A stretch of 64,000 nucleotides of DNA from Litomosoides sigmodontis (Eukaryota > Nematoda > Chromadorea > Rhabditida > Onchocercidae), in NCBI GenBank assembly GCA_963070105.1, contig OY718806.1, forward strand, positions 3,320,865 to 3,384,864, given 5' to 3'. Positions 25,952 to 39,200 of this stretch are shown here, piece after piece (positions within the stretch are counted from its first letter, which is position 1; the number at the start of each line of letters is the position of its first letter). A model generated the notes under the pieces. It did not search any database. It saw nothing but the letters and a program-made list of their open reading frames with translations, and was not told where the DNA came from. The position numbers and the translations under genes are program-made.

Positions 25952-26927
25952 CTTTTTCTTACGATGTAATAGTTGTTTTTGTCGGAATCCTTAATATTTA
26001 AGACTTACACAGAGAAACAAGATCAACATTACTACTCTTTTAGGTAGTGTAAATACGTACTGCCTTTTCCAACGTTTTGCTCAACGCGTGAAAACTCCGG
26101 ATTAGTTGTTCTTAGTTTCATTATTTCTAGTTATTGTTCAATATTTTTATAATATTTTATTGACTTGAAAATTTATTTTCGATTAAGTTAGTATATGTAT
26201 TATTATATATAGTTGATTCATATATTTATGTGCCTTTAAATTGTATATTTCCTGTTAAAAATTTGTTACAAGGAAGTGCATAATAAAGTTCAACTGGCAG
26301 AAAGAATGAATTTTTACATGGGGAAGAAGGATGGAATTAAGGGATGGCAGTTTCTGCACGCTGATTTCTAGACTGCGATTGCTTTAGTTTATTTTAAGTT
26401 TTTTCGTGTGTGGAACGGTTGTATAAGCCTAAACGTGATTGATTGGCTCTATTGCAGCGCTCTTCTTTCATATAACATCGTCGGTGCATTTCGTCGCTCC
26501 TAGTCGATGCATATCTCTTTCAGGGTATACTACTAATGACAGTTGGGAGTTCATTTTGGTTCTTGTTACCCTGTTTTCTCAAGGTTATCCTGGAGAAACT
26601 TCAATAACACTTGTCAATTCCTAAAGACTGTTATCTGACTGGTTGGTGTTAGGTGAAACGCTTTGAATGTCTCCTGAAGTCGTAAAACATCTTGAGAGCA
26701 TGTCTTCGATTTCGTCTAAGATAATTCTGGTGCGATACAATATTTAGAACAACGATAACAGAAACAAGGAGGAGAAGTGAACATATAGGACTCGCTGTGC
26801 AAAAATCTATGTTTTTTTTTCACAAATCACTTCTGCTCTGTTCGGTGTATTACAACTGCGCAATTTGAATCATTTATTTGTCGCCGTGTTCTCACTTATT
26901 TCAAGTGTAAAAATTGAAAATACGAAA
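25952..26927. other. Intergenic region between MOGS and the lipase maturation factor
   Basis: About 1 kb of AT-rich sequence. AATAAA at 26282-26287 is the likely poly(A) signal of the upstream gene. No other gene or structured element is recognised, and no clear spliced-leader acceptor stands immediately before 26928. Confidence 0.6.
26282..26287 (+). terminator. Probable poly(A) signal of MOGS
   Basis: Canonical AATAAA about 330 bp after the stop codon of the glucosidase gene. It is the first exact hexamer I noticed downstream. Use is inferred, not shown. Confidence 0.45.
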
Positions 26928-29900
26928 ATGAAAGCTAAAATAGTGAAAGATGTACTATTGATCGGTCATTCGTTCACTTATTTAGCTGCTCTAACCTCGC
27001 TGTATTGGCAGATACCGGGTACACGGTTTATGTAATTTTTGGTTAATTAATTTTTGAGCTCAAAGTTCATTGCTTTTTTTTCAAAAATTGTTCACTAGAC
27101 TTTTTAGAATTTTTAATTTTTTCAATTTTTCAACGAGAGGTTGCATAATTTTGATTCAAGCTTCTTTTTCCTTTGTATTTTATAACTGCTTTATAAAATT
27201 TTCAAGGGCTTTATGGAGAAAAAGGACTGATACCAGTAGCATCGAAACTTTCTTGTGGTGAGTTATTTTTGCATCTTAATTTGTGGGCTTTCTTAGGAGG
27301 AAACGGTTATTTCATTTCTTAGAAGTTTCATTTTAGGATGTTACTGCAAATTCATTGTAATTGTACCACTCCTGTTGTATATTTCATAGCATGAAAATGA
27401 TGTAAAAACAAATTTTCATTAAGCCAATTATAATTCTTTTCTATTCTCATCCTTATTTTCCAATCAATGTTTCTACATTTGTTACCATAAAGTAGAGTGG
27501 ATTTAAAATATATTATTTAATCTAAAGGATCGCCAAACGACTACATTTTTTATTTTCCCATTCTTGCTAATCGTCAAAATGCGTATGCCACCTAACGTAG
27601 TTCGGGATTAGATTCGAGAAGTGTGAATATTTATTTTTACCTGTGCTATGCAAAGTTCAAGTAAGCTTAAGAAAGAAGAAATTAAAAAATGATGTATGCT
27701 TTTCAGACAAGTCGTCATGTCAGTCATATCAAAATGGAGTGAATATTTTGCCAATTATAATAAACTCTCTCTCCATAGCACCATCCTATGCTTTGCAAGT
27801 TGTTATTTTGTTTGGAATAGCTGCTGCTTCTCTCTCCATAATATTCAACTTTGCACGTAATACTATCACATATCTTATTCTGTTTGCCGTCTATTCTACT
27901 GCAATTCAGGTTCCTATTTAGACGTAAATTAAACCAAGTAGTTTCCATAAACGATCTATTATCTGTCGGTGAGAATTTAAACTTTGCAGCGCTTGAGCTG
28001 CTTCAACGATTCATCGTTGAACAATCGAAATGCAATGTGAATTCTACAGGTTGGCGATGTATTCCTTCACTTTCAATGGGACAGTCTACTTCTGGAGTCT
28101 GGCGCATTGTGCATTCTCATAGCTCCGTTACCAGTTGTCGGATCTTCATCAGCAGATAATATCTCATTGTATCTGATGCGATGGTTAGCGTTTCGGCTTA
28201 TGTACGCATCAGGTGTGGTCAAACTCACTAGCCATTGTCCTCTTTGGTGGGATCTCGCTGGTATGTTTTATGAAAGTTTAAAAGTTAGCAGAAATTCATT
28301 GCTAAAATTAGGATGAGTTCATCAAATAATGCAATATTTCACAGCACTGGATGTTCATTTCGAAAGTCAATGCGTGCCCACATGGATATCTTACTACGTT
28401 CATATGCTTCCAAAATGGTTCAAACATTTGTCAACCGCTCTCACACTCTATATTGAAATTATTTTACCACCTTTGTTTTTATTGCCGTTCAAATATGCAC
28501 GATATTTTTCCTTCGGTCCTCAGGTTTTTTTCGTGGAAAATTTTTCTGTCACTTATTTAATTGACTTTTCATCAAAAATTCCTTTAAAGATTTTACTTAT
28601 GGCTCTGATTATGGCGACGGGTAATTACAACTTCTTCAACCTTCTTATATCGGTCGAATGTGTAGCAATATTGGTCGATTCAGACGAATTCAAATTTTGT
28701 AAGTATTTTGTAAGTATTGTAAGTTTTTTTCATGCTTTCTCCGGTGTGAAATCGATGAGATGTAGCTGCTCTGAACTGACATATTTTTCCGGCTTTATAA
28801 TACTTTTTGAAGTACCATGCGAAGTTTAAATATCCGGATTAGATAATTTAAGTCATTGTGATCTCATTTGAACGGTATGACTGAATAACCGAAGAATGCA
28901 CATTACTTTAACTGAAATTGATGTATTACTTAATTCCGACTCTGTCAAATGATCAGCTGCTTTACATTTGGTCATAAAGTTCAATTTTTAGCTACGAAGT
29001 GCATATATCCACCATTTGAGCGTTTGTTTACACATCTGGGAACACTGATATCAGCTGTCTTAATAATGTCAAGTTTATGTTTTTTTATCCACTATTTTAA
29101 TGTTGGTACTGATGGCTTTAAAATAACATCATCAATCGGTGGGTCCTTTTTTTATTCTTTATTTTTATTTTTTGGAATTTTATTAGGTTATGGTTGACTT
29201 ATCAGTTACAGTAATATGATATAAATTGCCTCGAAGTTTTCAGCATTCACAACGCAACAGTTTGATGAATTTGTTGAAGAGTCGACTGTTTGGTTATTGT
29301 ATATTGGAGTTATTGGCTTCATCGCTGAAATAATTACTGCAATAGTAAGGTAAATTATGTTGAATTCTGACGTTACATACACAAATAATTATGTAAGCTG
29401 ATAATAATTTTTTAATTCCTTTCATTTCAGATACTTCACTGAAATTTCTAAATCAAAATTGCTTTCATTACTTCATCTGATTTATGTAATTATCGTTGCA
29501 ACTTTCTTCTTTTCAATCAGCACTGTATGTTTCTAATTTTCTTCCTACTTGAGTAATTTCAATAGGATATGTGTAGAAATGCAATTTTTCTTGAAAATTT
29601 TTGTTCGATCTTAATAAAGTATTCGGCACAGTTAAATTTTTATCGTTGATGACTTCAATCAGTCTTTTCTTTCAAAAATTTGCGGGAAGTTCTAACTTTT
29701 GAAGTTTTGAAAGCAATTTGCAATTTTGTTTTTAGATTCTTTTTTAAATGTCAGTAGACTTCTAAATTTTAAGTTACGGTTAGCACTAGTATAGATATTT
29801 CGATAGCATACTTATTTCATTGTCTTGGAGATTCAGGTATCGTTTGTTGTCATAAGTAATCGAGCAAATGCACAAATTCCTGCGATGGTGAAATACGTGC

Positions 29901-31278
29901 ATCGTTATTTGGAACCCTACCAACTGACCCATCCATACGGATTATTCAGAAGGTAAGATGTGTTTTTCAAATCTAATAACAAAGACGTGTCATCTTTCGC
30001 TTAACTAGCTCCAGATTAAATGAAGTTGTAGGATGACTGGTTTACATGGTCGACATGAAATAATCATAGAAGGTTCCTATGAACTGAACGGATCTTGGAC
30101 TATGTTTGAGTTCTATTCAAAGCCTGGAAAACTCAATGAAAGACCGCGATTCGTGTGTGAGTGATTGTATATCATGATTGGAACTTCTTTAGTAACGCAT
30201 TTCATCGCTCTTAAGATCAACTACCTTTTTCGGTCTGAATTGACAGGTGAAATAACTTCTGGAAGTTTGGCATCAATCTCAGTGTGGAATATTTCGGATG
30301 TGGTTTTAATCATGAATTATTATAATTTACAATGTACCGTATGTAACAGACAGGTAATGAAGTTTTTCTTTTTCAGTGCCGCATCAGCCGCGTTTAGATT
30401 GGCAAATGTGGTTTGCCGCTTTAGGAACGTATCATAACAATGCATTCTTTCTTTCCCTTGCCTATCATTTGTTACGAAATAATTCAGAAGGTGAAGAATT
30501 TCTCTTTGGATTTGAGAAACCACAATTAGGTTATAGGTTATAGAACGGTTAGGTCAATTAGGTTGTAGAAACCACAGTTATCTTTGAATTTGAGAAACAA
30601 TTTCAATTAGGTTAATTACCACAATTAGGTAATTGGAGGTTATAGGTTTCAAGCGAATCATTTTTTTTTTTATTTCCTTAGATACTACCAGTTTCAATTT
30701 TATAAGGGTTAACGACGAAATTTTTCAGTTACCTACCTAATGAAGAAGTATCCATTTGAAGGGAAACTTCCAAATTTTATCCGAGCAGACCTTTACCTTT
30801 ATCATTACACATCGATCAATTTGATGTAAGTTGTATTGATAGTAATAGAAGCCATTTTCACAGGAAAGACTATCTCGTGCATTTCATGCTTATACTGTTA
30901 CAGGGATGAATGGCCGAAGGATTATTGGCGACGTGATTTTCAACAAAAATACCTACCGTCCATTACTCGCAATGATACAAAATTATGCGATTATTTGCAA
31001 CAAAATGGCTTTGTCCTTAAAGTAATTTTACACACAGTCTTGTGTACTGCTCATTTTATTTTAGGTGACCAATTTTGAAGTCTCTTTAACGAAACAAATC
31101 ATTTCAGAAGCCGTTAATATTGGAAAACCAGAATTTTAACCTGGAAAACAAATTGCAAGCTCTGCATGTTCTTATCCGGGTACTCAATCCGACCACATTT
31201 GTTGATTCAGTCATTCTTGCCCATATAATTTTATTTGTTGCACATACCAAATTCAAGAAAGTCACAGTTGTACAGTGA
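26928..31278 (+). CDS. Lipase maturation factor family protein (LMF1/LMF2-like)
   Basis: Multi-pass ER membrane protein. Vertebrate LMF1 is needed for folding and dimerisation of secreted lipases; LMF2 is its less understood paralogue. Exons: 26928-27018, 27207-27257, 27707-27909, 28050-28260, 28345-28523, 28590-28698, 28992-29138, 29244-29349, 29431-29524, 29837-29952, 30032-30156, 30377-30490, 30729-30825, 30904-31021, 31108-31278; 643 residues. Family landmarks: [17 protein letters not shown] near residues 25-40, [44 protein letters not shown], the signature [10 protein letters not shown], then the luminal tail with [32 protein letters not shown] and [18 protein letters not shown]. At least eight hydrophobic segments are visible. 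It matches LMF2 slightly better than LMF1, but orthology needs a tree. The intron 28524-28589 is 66 bp with no stop, so retaining it would keep the frame. Confidence 0.93.
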
Positions 31279-32678
31279 TGCGTTATCGATTAAGTTACAC
31301 TGTTATATGAAGCTCGTGAATGATCACGTTATGTTGTTCGGTTCCACGACGAGCATCAATTTTTGAATTGGCAAATTTTTGAAAATTTCACTAATACAAC
31401 TGCAGTGAGCAGAATGTCTTTTGATATCTTCGGAATTATTGACCACATCATCAGCGACCAGTGTTTTAGTAAACTGTAAAGTTTATAGAGTCAAACACTA
31501 TGTAAAGCAATGATGTAGCATGTCTGTTTGATAAAACTTAACATTGTTAATGCGTATTTAGGAGGCGGAAGTTTTTTGCGCACGTGTGTTTGCGTACGTG
31601 TGTGTGTATGTGTAAATTAAGAAAGTATAGTCCATGTTATGCAACTTGTGCGATAACTTGTAATCTTGTTATCGCTACCGCATTGTTTACAAAAAGACAT
31701 GTATTCCAGTTATTTCACAGACTTCCTCATTCCTGAAAACCGATAACTTTCACTGCAAGTTCAGTGAGTTATTCATTCATATCGTAAAAAAAATATTCTC
31801 CTCCTTAAAATTTAAATTTCCCAACTAAAACTCACATACAGCAATATGAATTGAATCGTCACTTTGTCAGTTTCTGCGTAATAGCAACTAAGTCTTTCGT
31901 CATCATTTTCCATTCCATTCTAATCCTTTCCTGTGACGACATTTTGTCAGCACTATAAAATATAATTTAGCAAACGAAATTAAACGCTTCTTGTTGTCAG
32001 CTTAAATACACATCCTCCTTCAAAATTTTACAGACTGTTACAGAAATTGTGATTAAACTAGCAAAGATTTCCTTTGTCACTGAATTTTCATTATGTTGCA
32101 AGTTGTGGATGGGTGAATTCCAAAAGCCTCATAACCAAAGGAAGCTTTATGAAAATCACGGAACTGCACCGTTCAATTTTTTCATACTTTCATAATATCC
32201 ATTGATTAGATCATGTCGTTACAATCTAAGAGAAATTCATCTTTAGCTAATACAGATAAGTAATTTTTGAAATTTTTAAACAGTTAAAAGCCCATTTTAT
32301 TTTAGAAATAAATAGTTATCCCTATTGCTTTTATATTTATTTAATTTTACAAGTAAAACTATAAGCATTGATTTCTTCAGTTATTTCTCCTTCATTTAAA
32401 AAAGCACACACACACATATACACTTTTGTTTGTGTCAATATAAAGCTTAATGAAATGACAGAATAATTAGCGATTAACAGGTTAATAATGTAAATATAAG
32501 TGTGTTATGACAAATAGGTTAGAGCATAATGAGAGGAATTGATTCACACTGTTATTAGTTATGATTAGAGGAAATTCCATTTGAATAGTCATCCCATGTC
32601 CTCTCACCGTTACTTTTCCAGCTTTTAAATCTTGCCGTTTCCTTTCTGATCCTTTCGGTAAACTTTGCAGTGTTACAG
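31279..32678. other. Intergenic region between the lipase maturation factor and the Cys-rich gene
   Basis: About 1.4 kb of AT-rich sequence with no exon chain or recognised element. Candidate splice acceptors TTTGCAG (ending 32670) and TTACAG (ending 32678) lie directly before the next start codon. Confidence 0.6.
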
Positions 32679-35141
32679 ATGAAAACAAGTCGGGTCGTTC
32701 TTGCTTGTTTATACTTATTTTTCTACCTCTATCCATTTTCCCAATCTGCTTTCTTCGTGATGCTTCTCCTCCAAGTCTTGCTTTGTTTGCTCGGTATATT
32801 TATTTTCATTATTCTTCAAAATATATCCACTTTTTTCTTTTTTCATAGGATATTTGAATAATTTAGTCTTAAATTCACATCTTTTATTTCATTGCTGAAA
32901 GAAAGAAAAAACATTCCAGAAGTTATTCATATTGTTGTAATATTAATTTTCAATGTACACTGAGCAACTGAAAATCACCGCTGTTTAAGCTATGAATCAT
33001 TAAACGTGATAACTTTCAAAGACTGAAATGTTTTTCAAGAAGACACTTTAGATTTATTTATTTGTCCAGCTAAGCGACACATTAGTATATTGAATTTTAT
33101 TATATACGAATTTCTTATATTGAAAATGAGCGATAACGCATTAGCAGTTAATAATTGGAATTTTAACGGAAACGTTTCGCCGAAATAATAGTAAAATTTA
33201 ACAGGATTGACTTTTAATGAGTAGATGTTCTAGCAGCTCTGTGGAGGAAATGATAAAGCAATAGTGTTAATTCACACACAACCGCTGCAAAGATCATCTT
33301 AGCTCTCTAATAAAAACGATTCTTCTTATCTAACTGATAATCTGTTATCAACAAGTAGCATTAGATAATAGCTCTACAAAGGATGACAATCTAAAGAACT
33401 CAGTACAATCGTTAAATGATTACGATAAAGGTAAACATGGATATGATTCCAATGCTCTTGGATATTATCATAATATCACACCATACAATGCTAATTACAA
33501 CTGGAATCAGTACTACGATCCCACCAACAGTAGTCGAAGCGGCATTTACGATAGCAAACGTTATGGATACAACGAGAATGTGGTAAATTTTATTCGTTCC
33601 TGTGTCCTCTCAAATGATTTCTTGTTTTTCGCAAGTGGTTTTTGCTCTTTTTTTCTGACAACATTTTTATTTCAGTTGTGACAATTTGGCTTAGTTGAAT
33701 GTAATTTAAACAATGATATGATATACTGTACTATTTTTTAATTAAACGACTTCTTTTTTTCAGCATCCTTCTGACTGCAGCATTTATGATCAACGACGAA
33801 TAAACTCCTGTGCTTACACGTTGACGAAATTGGACGCATTTCAACAAACAGTTGGATTGCTTGAAAAAATTACGATGTGGAATTTTTTTAAGAAATCTCG
33901 AGATGATTTGTTGAATATTTGCGAGTAAATTATTTGCAATAATTAATTTCTGATTTTTGATTTCTGCAGCAACCTTACAATAGGGCAACATATTTTTTCT
34001 ACTTCAATTTACCATTCTTTAACAAGTGCTGCGAAGTTTATTGATTGAAGGAGTGTTTTTAGTGCTTATAATTTGTATATTGAATGCATTGGTGGTAATG
34101 CCATAAAGGAACTGTGCTACTCTCAGGAACCATTTCGCAGCCGCTATGCTACAACTGATAATTCGTTGCGTTATATGTGTGGTGAAGGATATCCATGTCT
34201 GCGTTCTTCAAAATTACTTCAATTTAAAATTCTAATGATTCTTTAAAAATTATAATATTTCGAACATAGTTGAGCTATTTATTTACAAAACGAAAAAAAA
34301 CACAGAAAGGTGGAGATTTTAAGAGTTACAATTTAAATTGGTAAATGGGAAGATCGCGGTATTTGCAGTTCTGTACACGAGCTGGTATTGTATTCGAGAA
34401 ATTACAACAAGTGCTACGTACACGGAATGCATCAATGCCATTAGATCTGAACAAAAAATGGATTATTATCAGAAAATTGACTATTATTTCTTGCCAAATT
34501 TATTAAGCGCTTGCAGGTTTTCATCTTGAAGTTTTATCTTACAAAGTGTGCAGGCTGTAGAACGGAAGTTAAGCGTACATTAGCTTGGATGTCTCAGAAA
34601 TCTTTTCTTTTTAGCAGTTTGCAAGCATATGCTCATTGTATTCGACCAGCGGTCGAAAGTCGATGTGGCCGACAGGCATATCTCGCAGTTCTTATGGTAT
34701 AACGCATTGACATTTTTAAATTCTATAAGAAAATTTTCACTGTTACAAATTAACCAAAAGTGTTTGCCCATCAGATGCATGTAATCATTTGAATTCTTCT
34801 TGTGTATTAGCTTATCTGCAATAAGCTTGAAGATCCTTTGGGTCATTAGCTTGTTAAGTGACTACTTACTACTCAAATTTACCGGTATAAATCCGTCAGC
34901 GTATTAAATGTTATTAATAGAAACCATAGAAATGGAATAGGATGTGTACTGTGAGAACTCCTAAACTTGACGAGCGTTCTTTACGTTCCTGCAATGATAG
35001 CAAAATTTTCAGACGGTACGCCGTTCCAGTGAAGTGCTGTTTCCGTATTGTACATTAGCCGCTACGTGGTATACCTATTCCGTGATCCTTCAAATCGTCT
35101 CCGCTGTCATTGCATGCTTCTTTTCATCAGTACTATACTGA
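32679..35141 (+). CDS. Cysteine-rich secreted or surface-anchored protein, nematode-type
   Basis: Not confidently assigned. Exons: 32679-32793, 33359-33582, 33764-33924, 34063-34196, 34369-34516, 34561-34696, 35013-35141; 348 residues with frame kept throughout. The first ATG lies right after a TTACAG acceptor; a second in-frame ATG at 32760 would give a cleaner signal peptide (MLLLQVLLCLL). A Tyr/Asn/Ser-rich low-complexity stretch with a possible N-glycosylation site follows (YYHNITPYNANYNWNQYY). The remainder carries about 12 spaced cysteines (DCSIYDQRRINSCAY, YIECIGGNAIKELC, YTECINAIRSE, AYAHCIRPAVESRCGR). The C-terminus is a hydrophobic stretch ending at the stop, fitting a GPI-anchor signal or a terminal membrane segment. 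The Cys spacing recalls nematode extracellular families such as DUF19 (T20D4.11-like) or CPG4-like domains, but this is from memory. AATAAA follows at 35179. Confidence 0.75.
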
Positions 35142-35178
35142 TACATATGCAGCTCATCATCTGTCTGCGATATACACG

Positions 35179-35184
35179 AATAAA
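35179..35184 (+). terminator. Probable poly(A) signal of the Cys-rich gene
   Basis: Canonical AATAAA 38 bp after the stop codon at 35141. The position is right for a short nematode 3' untranslated region. Confidence 0.6.
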
Positions 35185-35378
35185 ATTTTGCTAATGTTTT
35201 AGTAATGAGTTATTGCAAAGCGAAGTGTGTCTAACAAACATGAAAGTTCTGACTAATATCGTCGATTGCATTTTATGTAAAACAAAGAATCAGAGGAATT
35301 TAAATGGATATTGAAATTTCAAAAGCCTTTAACGCAAGTTGATATGGGACCATATATGCATCTTAACCATTTTCACAG

Positions 35379-36160
35379 CACCATTAGGTACTATAGAGAT
35401 TGCAATTGCATTTGGAGGCCGTGTTATGAATCAGGTCTGTTGCAATGCATGGGATGTTTCTTTGTGTTGTGTGATTTGGCGCAATAGGGTCTGACTCTCC
35501 GCATTAGTAGTGTAAGGGCCATCATGCCTGAATGAAGTTCAGTGGTTATCGACCGTTATGAGTCTTGGAATAGATCATGCCTACTAGGATTAGAGCAGTA
35601 CCTATTTATCCTTTATTTTCTGTCACATTTCTGTCGAGGCTCAAAATTGCTTTAGTATTAAACAAAGTGGGACTGACCACATGATTGTAGAAATCTTATG
35701 GATGTTGTTGAAATGGTCAAGCCATTGATGAATGTGGCTTTCGATGCTGTATACCGCTGCTGAATATATTTCTGCTCCAGGTAATACGTTTTTCTCATTT
35801 TCTAATTTGCTTAAATCATTCTCTCAGTCACAATTGCTAATTGTTCAGCCATTTTAAATTCTTATCTTGGTTGTGCTGTCGTTTATGAAAAGTTGTCTGC
35901 CAAATTGTTGGAAGTTTGGCGAGATTATATTTTAATGATTTGATGTGCACATTAAAACAGTAAACAATTTTTCAGGCAGTGCTGAATGCATCAGTGATTT
36001 GGTTAGGAACGAAAGCACTGCTGAAGGTAAACAGTGTTTGGCAAGTGTGTTTTATTTTAATCTTGCTATGAAACGAAAGAATAAGCACTGGAAGCTCTGG
36101 AACTATCTGTTAAATTCTACAGTTATAGTGTTTAACGATATTTGTAGATGTGGGAAGTGA
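35379..36160 (+). pseudogene. Possible decayed or partial gene related to the upstream Cys-rich protein
   Basis: Several exon-like pieces are followed on the same strand but cannot be joined in one frame. 35379-35434 follows TTTTCACAG and reads APLGTIEIAIAFGGRVMNQ before a GT. 35691-35763 follows TTGTAG and reads NLMDVVEMVKPLMNVAFDA before an in-frame TGA; a shift of frame there would continue to a GT donor. 35828-35943 follows CTCTCAG and reads ILNSYLGCAVVYEKLSAKLL. 35976-36160 follows TTTTTCAG and reads AECISDLVRNESTAEGKQC. The Cys-Tyr and EC-I motifs resemble the preceding gene (YTECINAIRSE), suggesting a tandem duplicate that has decayed. It could instead be an intact gene whose splice pattern I have misread, or chance. 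Confidence 0.35.
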
Positions 36161-36206
36161 CAAATGGGCAAGAAAATTTTGCCAAAAATTTATTGATAGT
36201 TTAAAT

Positions 36207-39200
36207 ATGCGCTCGCTCATTGCATCGCTTGTGTTGTCTATTCTCGTGCTGAATTTTGACGCCCTTCGGTATGTCTTAAATATTTTCCTTTAAGATGTTG
36301 AAGCTTCACTCAGTATTTTAATTTTTTCTTGCTAAATCTTTTAGTAATTCGAATGGTCAGTTAAGTCAGAGGGAATCAGCTTTACCGAGACCATTTTTCC
36401 CACCAACGTCGAAGAAATATCTTGTTGACTATTATACTGGTAATGATGCAGAACCAGAGAATTTGTTATATAACTCTGAAATTGTTATCGTTATGTATTA
36501 TGCACCATGGAGCAGGAGATGTACGAGAACACGTGTAATCTTCGAAAATGTTGCTAGAAGTTTAAGCTTCTCTTCCGATGTTAGTTTTCTCTTTACTCAT
36601 AATTTCTTATAAGTTTTTAAACTACCAAACTTTTCAACAGTGCTATTAAAATTTCCTTTCTAGAAATTCTGTGTTAGAAAGTCAACAAAGGTTTTAATAG
36701 CGACAGTTTTGCATTTCCTCCTCTCCCTCCTCCAATCTTTCTCTCCCCTTCATTCCATCTGGCAAAACACTAATACGTAAGTCAGTGAGCTGAACATCTT
36801 ATTCTAGAGAATGGGTATTCATTTTGCAAGCTGCGTAATCTATTTGGAATCGTTTAAATTTCATCACTATTTGGAGGTATATTCCTAGTATTTATGTTCA
36901 GATATCATTCGCAGCAGTCAACTGTTTTTTCCCGCGTGGCCAATGTAGAAAATCTTACAAAACTTACACATATCCAGTCATTGTTGCTTATATCGGAAAG
37001 CAGAGTTTAATGTATACTGGTTCGTTAGCATCAGACTACATATACAGGTAGAGTGTATATTTCATATGGATCACCGTTCACTGTAAATTTCATTTTATCT
37101 TTATGATAACTTACCATTCATCTAACCGTTTCCGTTCTGGATAAGTACTCATGTGCTTGTTGATTTAGATGGATATCACGTTTACGGAATCCTATTCGTC
37201 GACTTACAACTCCGTTCGCTATCAAAAATTTTTTTGACGAATTTGATGATGCAGTAATTGCTTTTTTTCATATAGAGGTCAGTATTTCAAAATTTTCAAG
37301 ACAATTTATGTTGATTTTTGTTTAACGGTTTTATAGTAAATTAGTAAGGTAATTCATTTTTTTTTGCAGACGGCATTTGCTGCATCACATGAGTTTGAAC
37401 AGTACGTCAAAGCGGCCTTAATTGTTTTTCAACATCGTATGTTTCTGTTCATTACCAAGGAAAAATTTTTCTAGATTTTAGGAGCTATTGATTTGCAATT
37501 GCTGTTGCAAATTTCCAAGCCTCAACTCGGTTATTTTGTTTGTTTTTCATGATTGTGATTGTTATCTTTTTCTAATAATTTTAAAATCAGTTCCAAATTC
37601 CTTTCGAGTTTTGTTATTTATTTTAAAGATGAAGGTTGTGTTAATTAAAACAAATTTACATGCATATTATTTTTCATATTTTTATGCCTAATCCGCAGAA
37701 AGAAAGAGGTATATTAAAATTGGTGATTCGTGTATAATTCATGTGTTTCATATATAATTCATGGTGATTCATGTATTTCTTGTTCACATGCCAAATCACT
37801 AGAGCATTTCCAGAAGATTTACTTGACAAAGTGGGTTTCGCCGTTGTGACAAATTCTACCTTGGCGATGACTGTAAATTCGTCACCGAAAACATGGATTC
37901 AGCTGAAAACGTGGAACTGCACTTACAATTATAATGAATCAAATATAACTGCTTATCAAATTTTCGAATGGATTAAAAACCAAGCAGACAAATCAAATGG
38001 TCTTCAATGGATTAGCCCAGGTAGTGATTCATAGTTACATTTCTATTTTAAACTTGGGTAATTTTCCACAGTCGTTTACCCGAAGATTTTTTGTTGCAGA
38101 AATGAATGGTGTCGCCAAAAGTGAGGAATTACTGTCAGTTTTACAGCATGGTGCAACAGTTGTGGTATTTGTGGACCGCCAGATACTTTACCCTCATAGC
38201 TGGATAGTTTCAGTAGTGAAACAGGTGAATTGAAATTTAGTGATTTTTAAAAACTCTAAGTAACTATTTGCTGAGTATCATTTCGAAAAATTGCATGAGG
38301 TGTTGTTGCCGAAAAGGAATGTGTTGGTTTTTTCATCCCTTGACTCCATGCATAAGATTGAGGAATTAGAGTAATTTTTCAATTAAAAAATGGTAACAAA
38401 CAAAAAGGCGAGGATGTTAGAAATAATACCTAAGTATGTTGTTATTGAGAGTATTCTGTTTACCCTTCCAAGTTTGAAATCGAGATTTTGTTATCACTGT
38501 ATTCGATTCGAAATAGGATGTAGTAGTAACTAAAGAGATTTATCTGTAATGTTCTTCACAGTATATTTTTTTTCAGACCATTATGGAATATTATGCATGT
38601 GGCACAGACTTAACCAATCAAATGAAATCTAGGTCAAACAAACTCCATGCATTAGCTAATGAAAGAAGTCAAATAATTACCAAGAACAGTCATGAATGCC
38701 AAAGAATCAATGCTAATACTATGGAGGTATTTTGTTTTTATTAGCATATATTTCCTTAATTTTGAGGACTAGAGCGGTTGACTCAAATTCTTTCAGATCC
38801 GAAAGTGTTGCATGACAGTGAAAACTTCTTTGATGTCCCGCTGTTTCCAGTGCCGTTATAAAGAAAGATCGAATTTGTCAAAAAATGGCAGTTGCAGCCA
38901 ATTTCCATTGTTCTTTCATAATCCCTACTCATCGCCGTTTCATGGTGTTGCTTGTTTTTCCGCTCTTTCGACCTCAAGTGAAGGTTTGTTCTATTCAGAT
39001 TGTTATCAGTGAATAATAGTTGCACAGAAATACAACGTACTGTAGTACACTTATTTCTTTCTTTATAATGAACGCTAAGTAAAGCCTATTTGTAAGAATA
39101 TTTTCTTCAGAGCAGTTGGTGAGTGATTGCTGTGCACTCTTGATTTCGAAAAATCGAAATCTGGATATATCACAGAATACATTTGAACAGTGTGCCAAGT

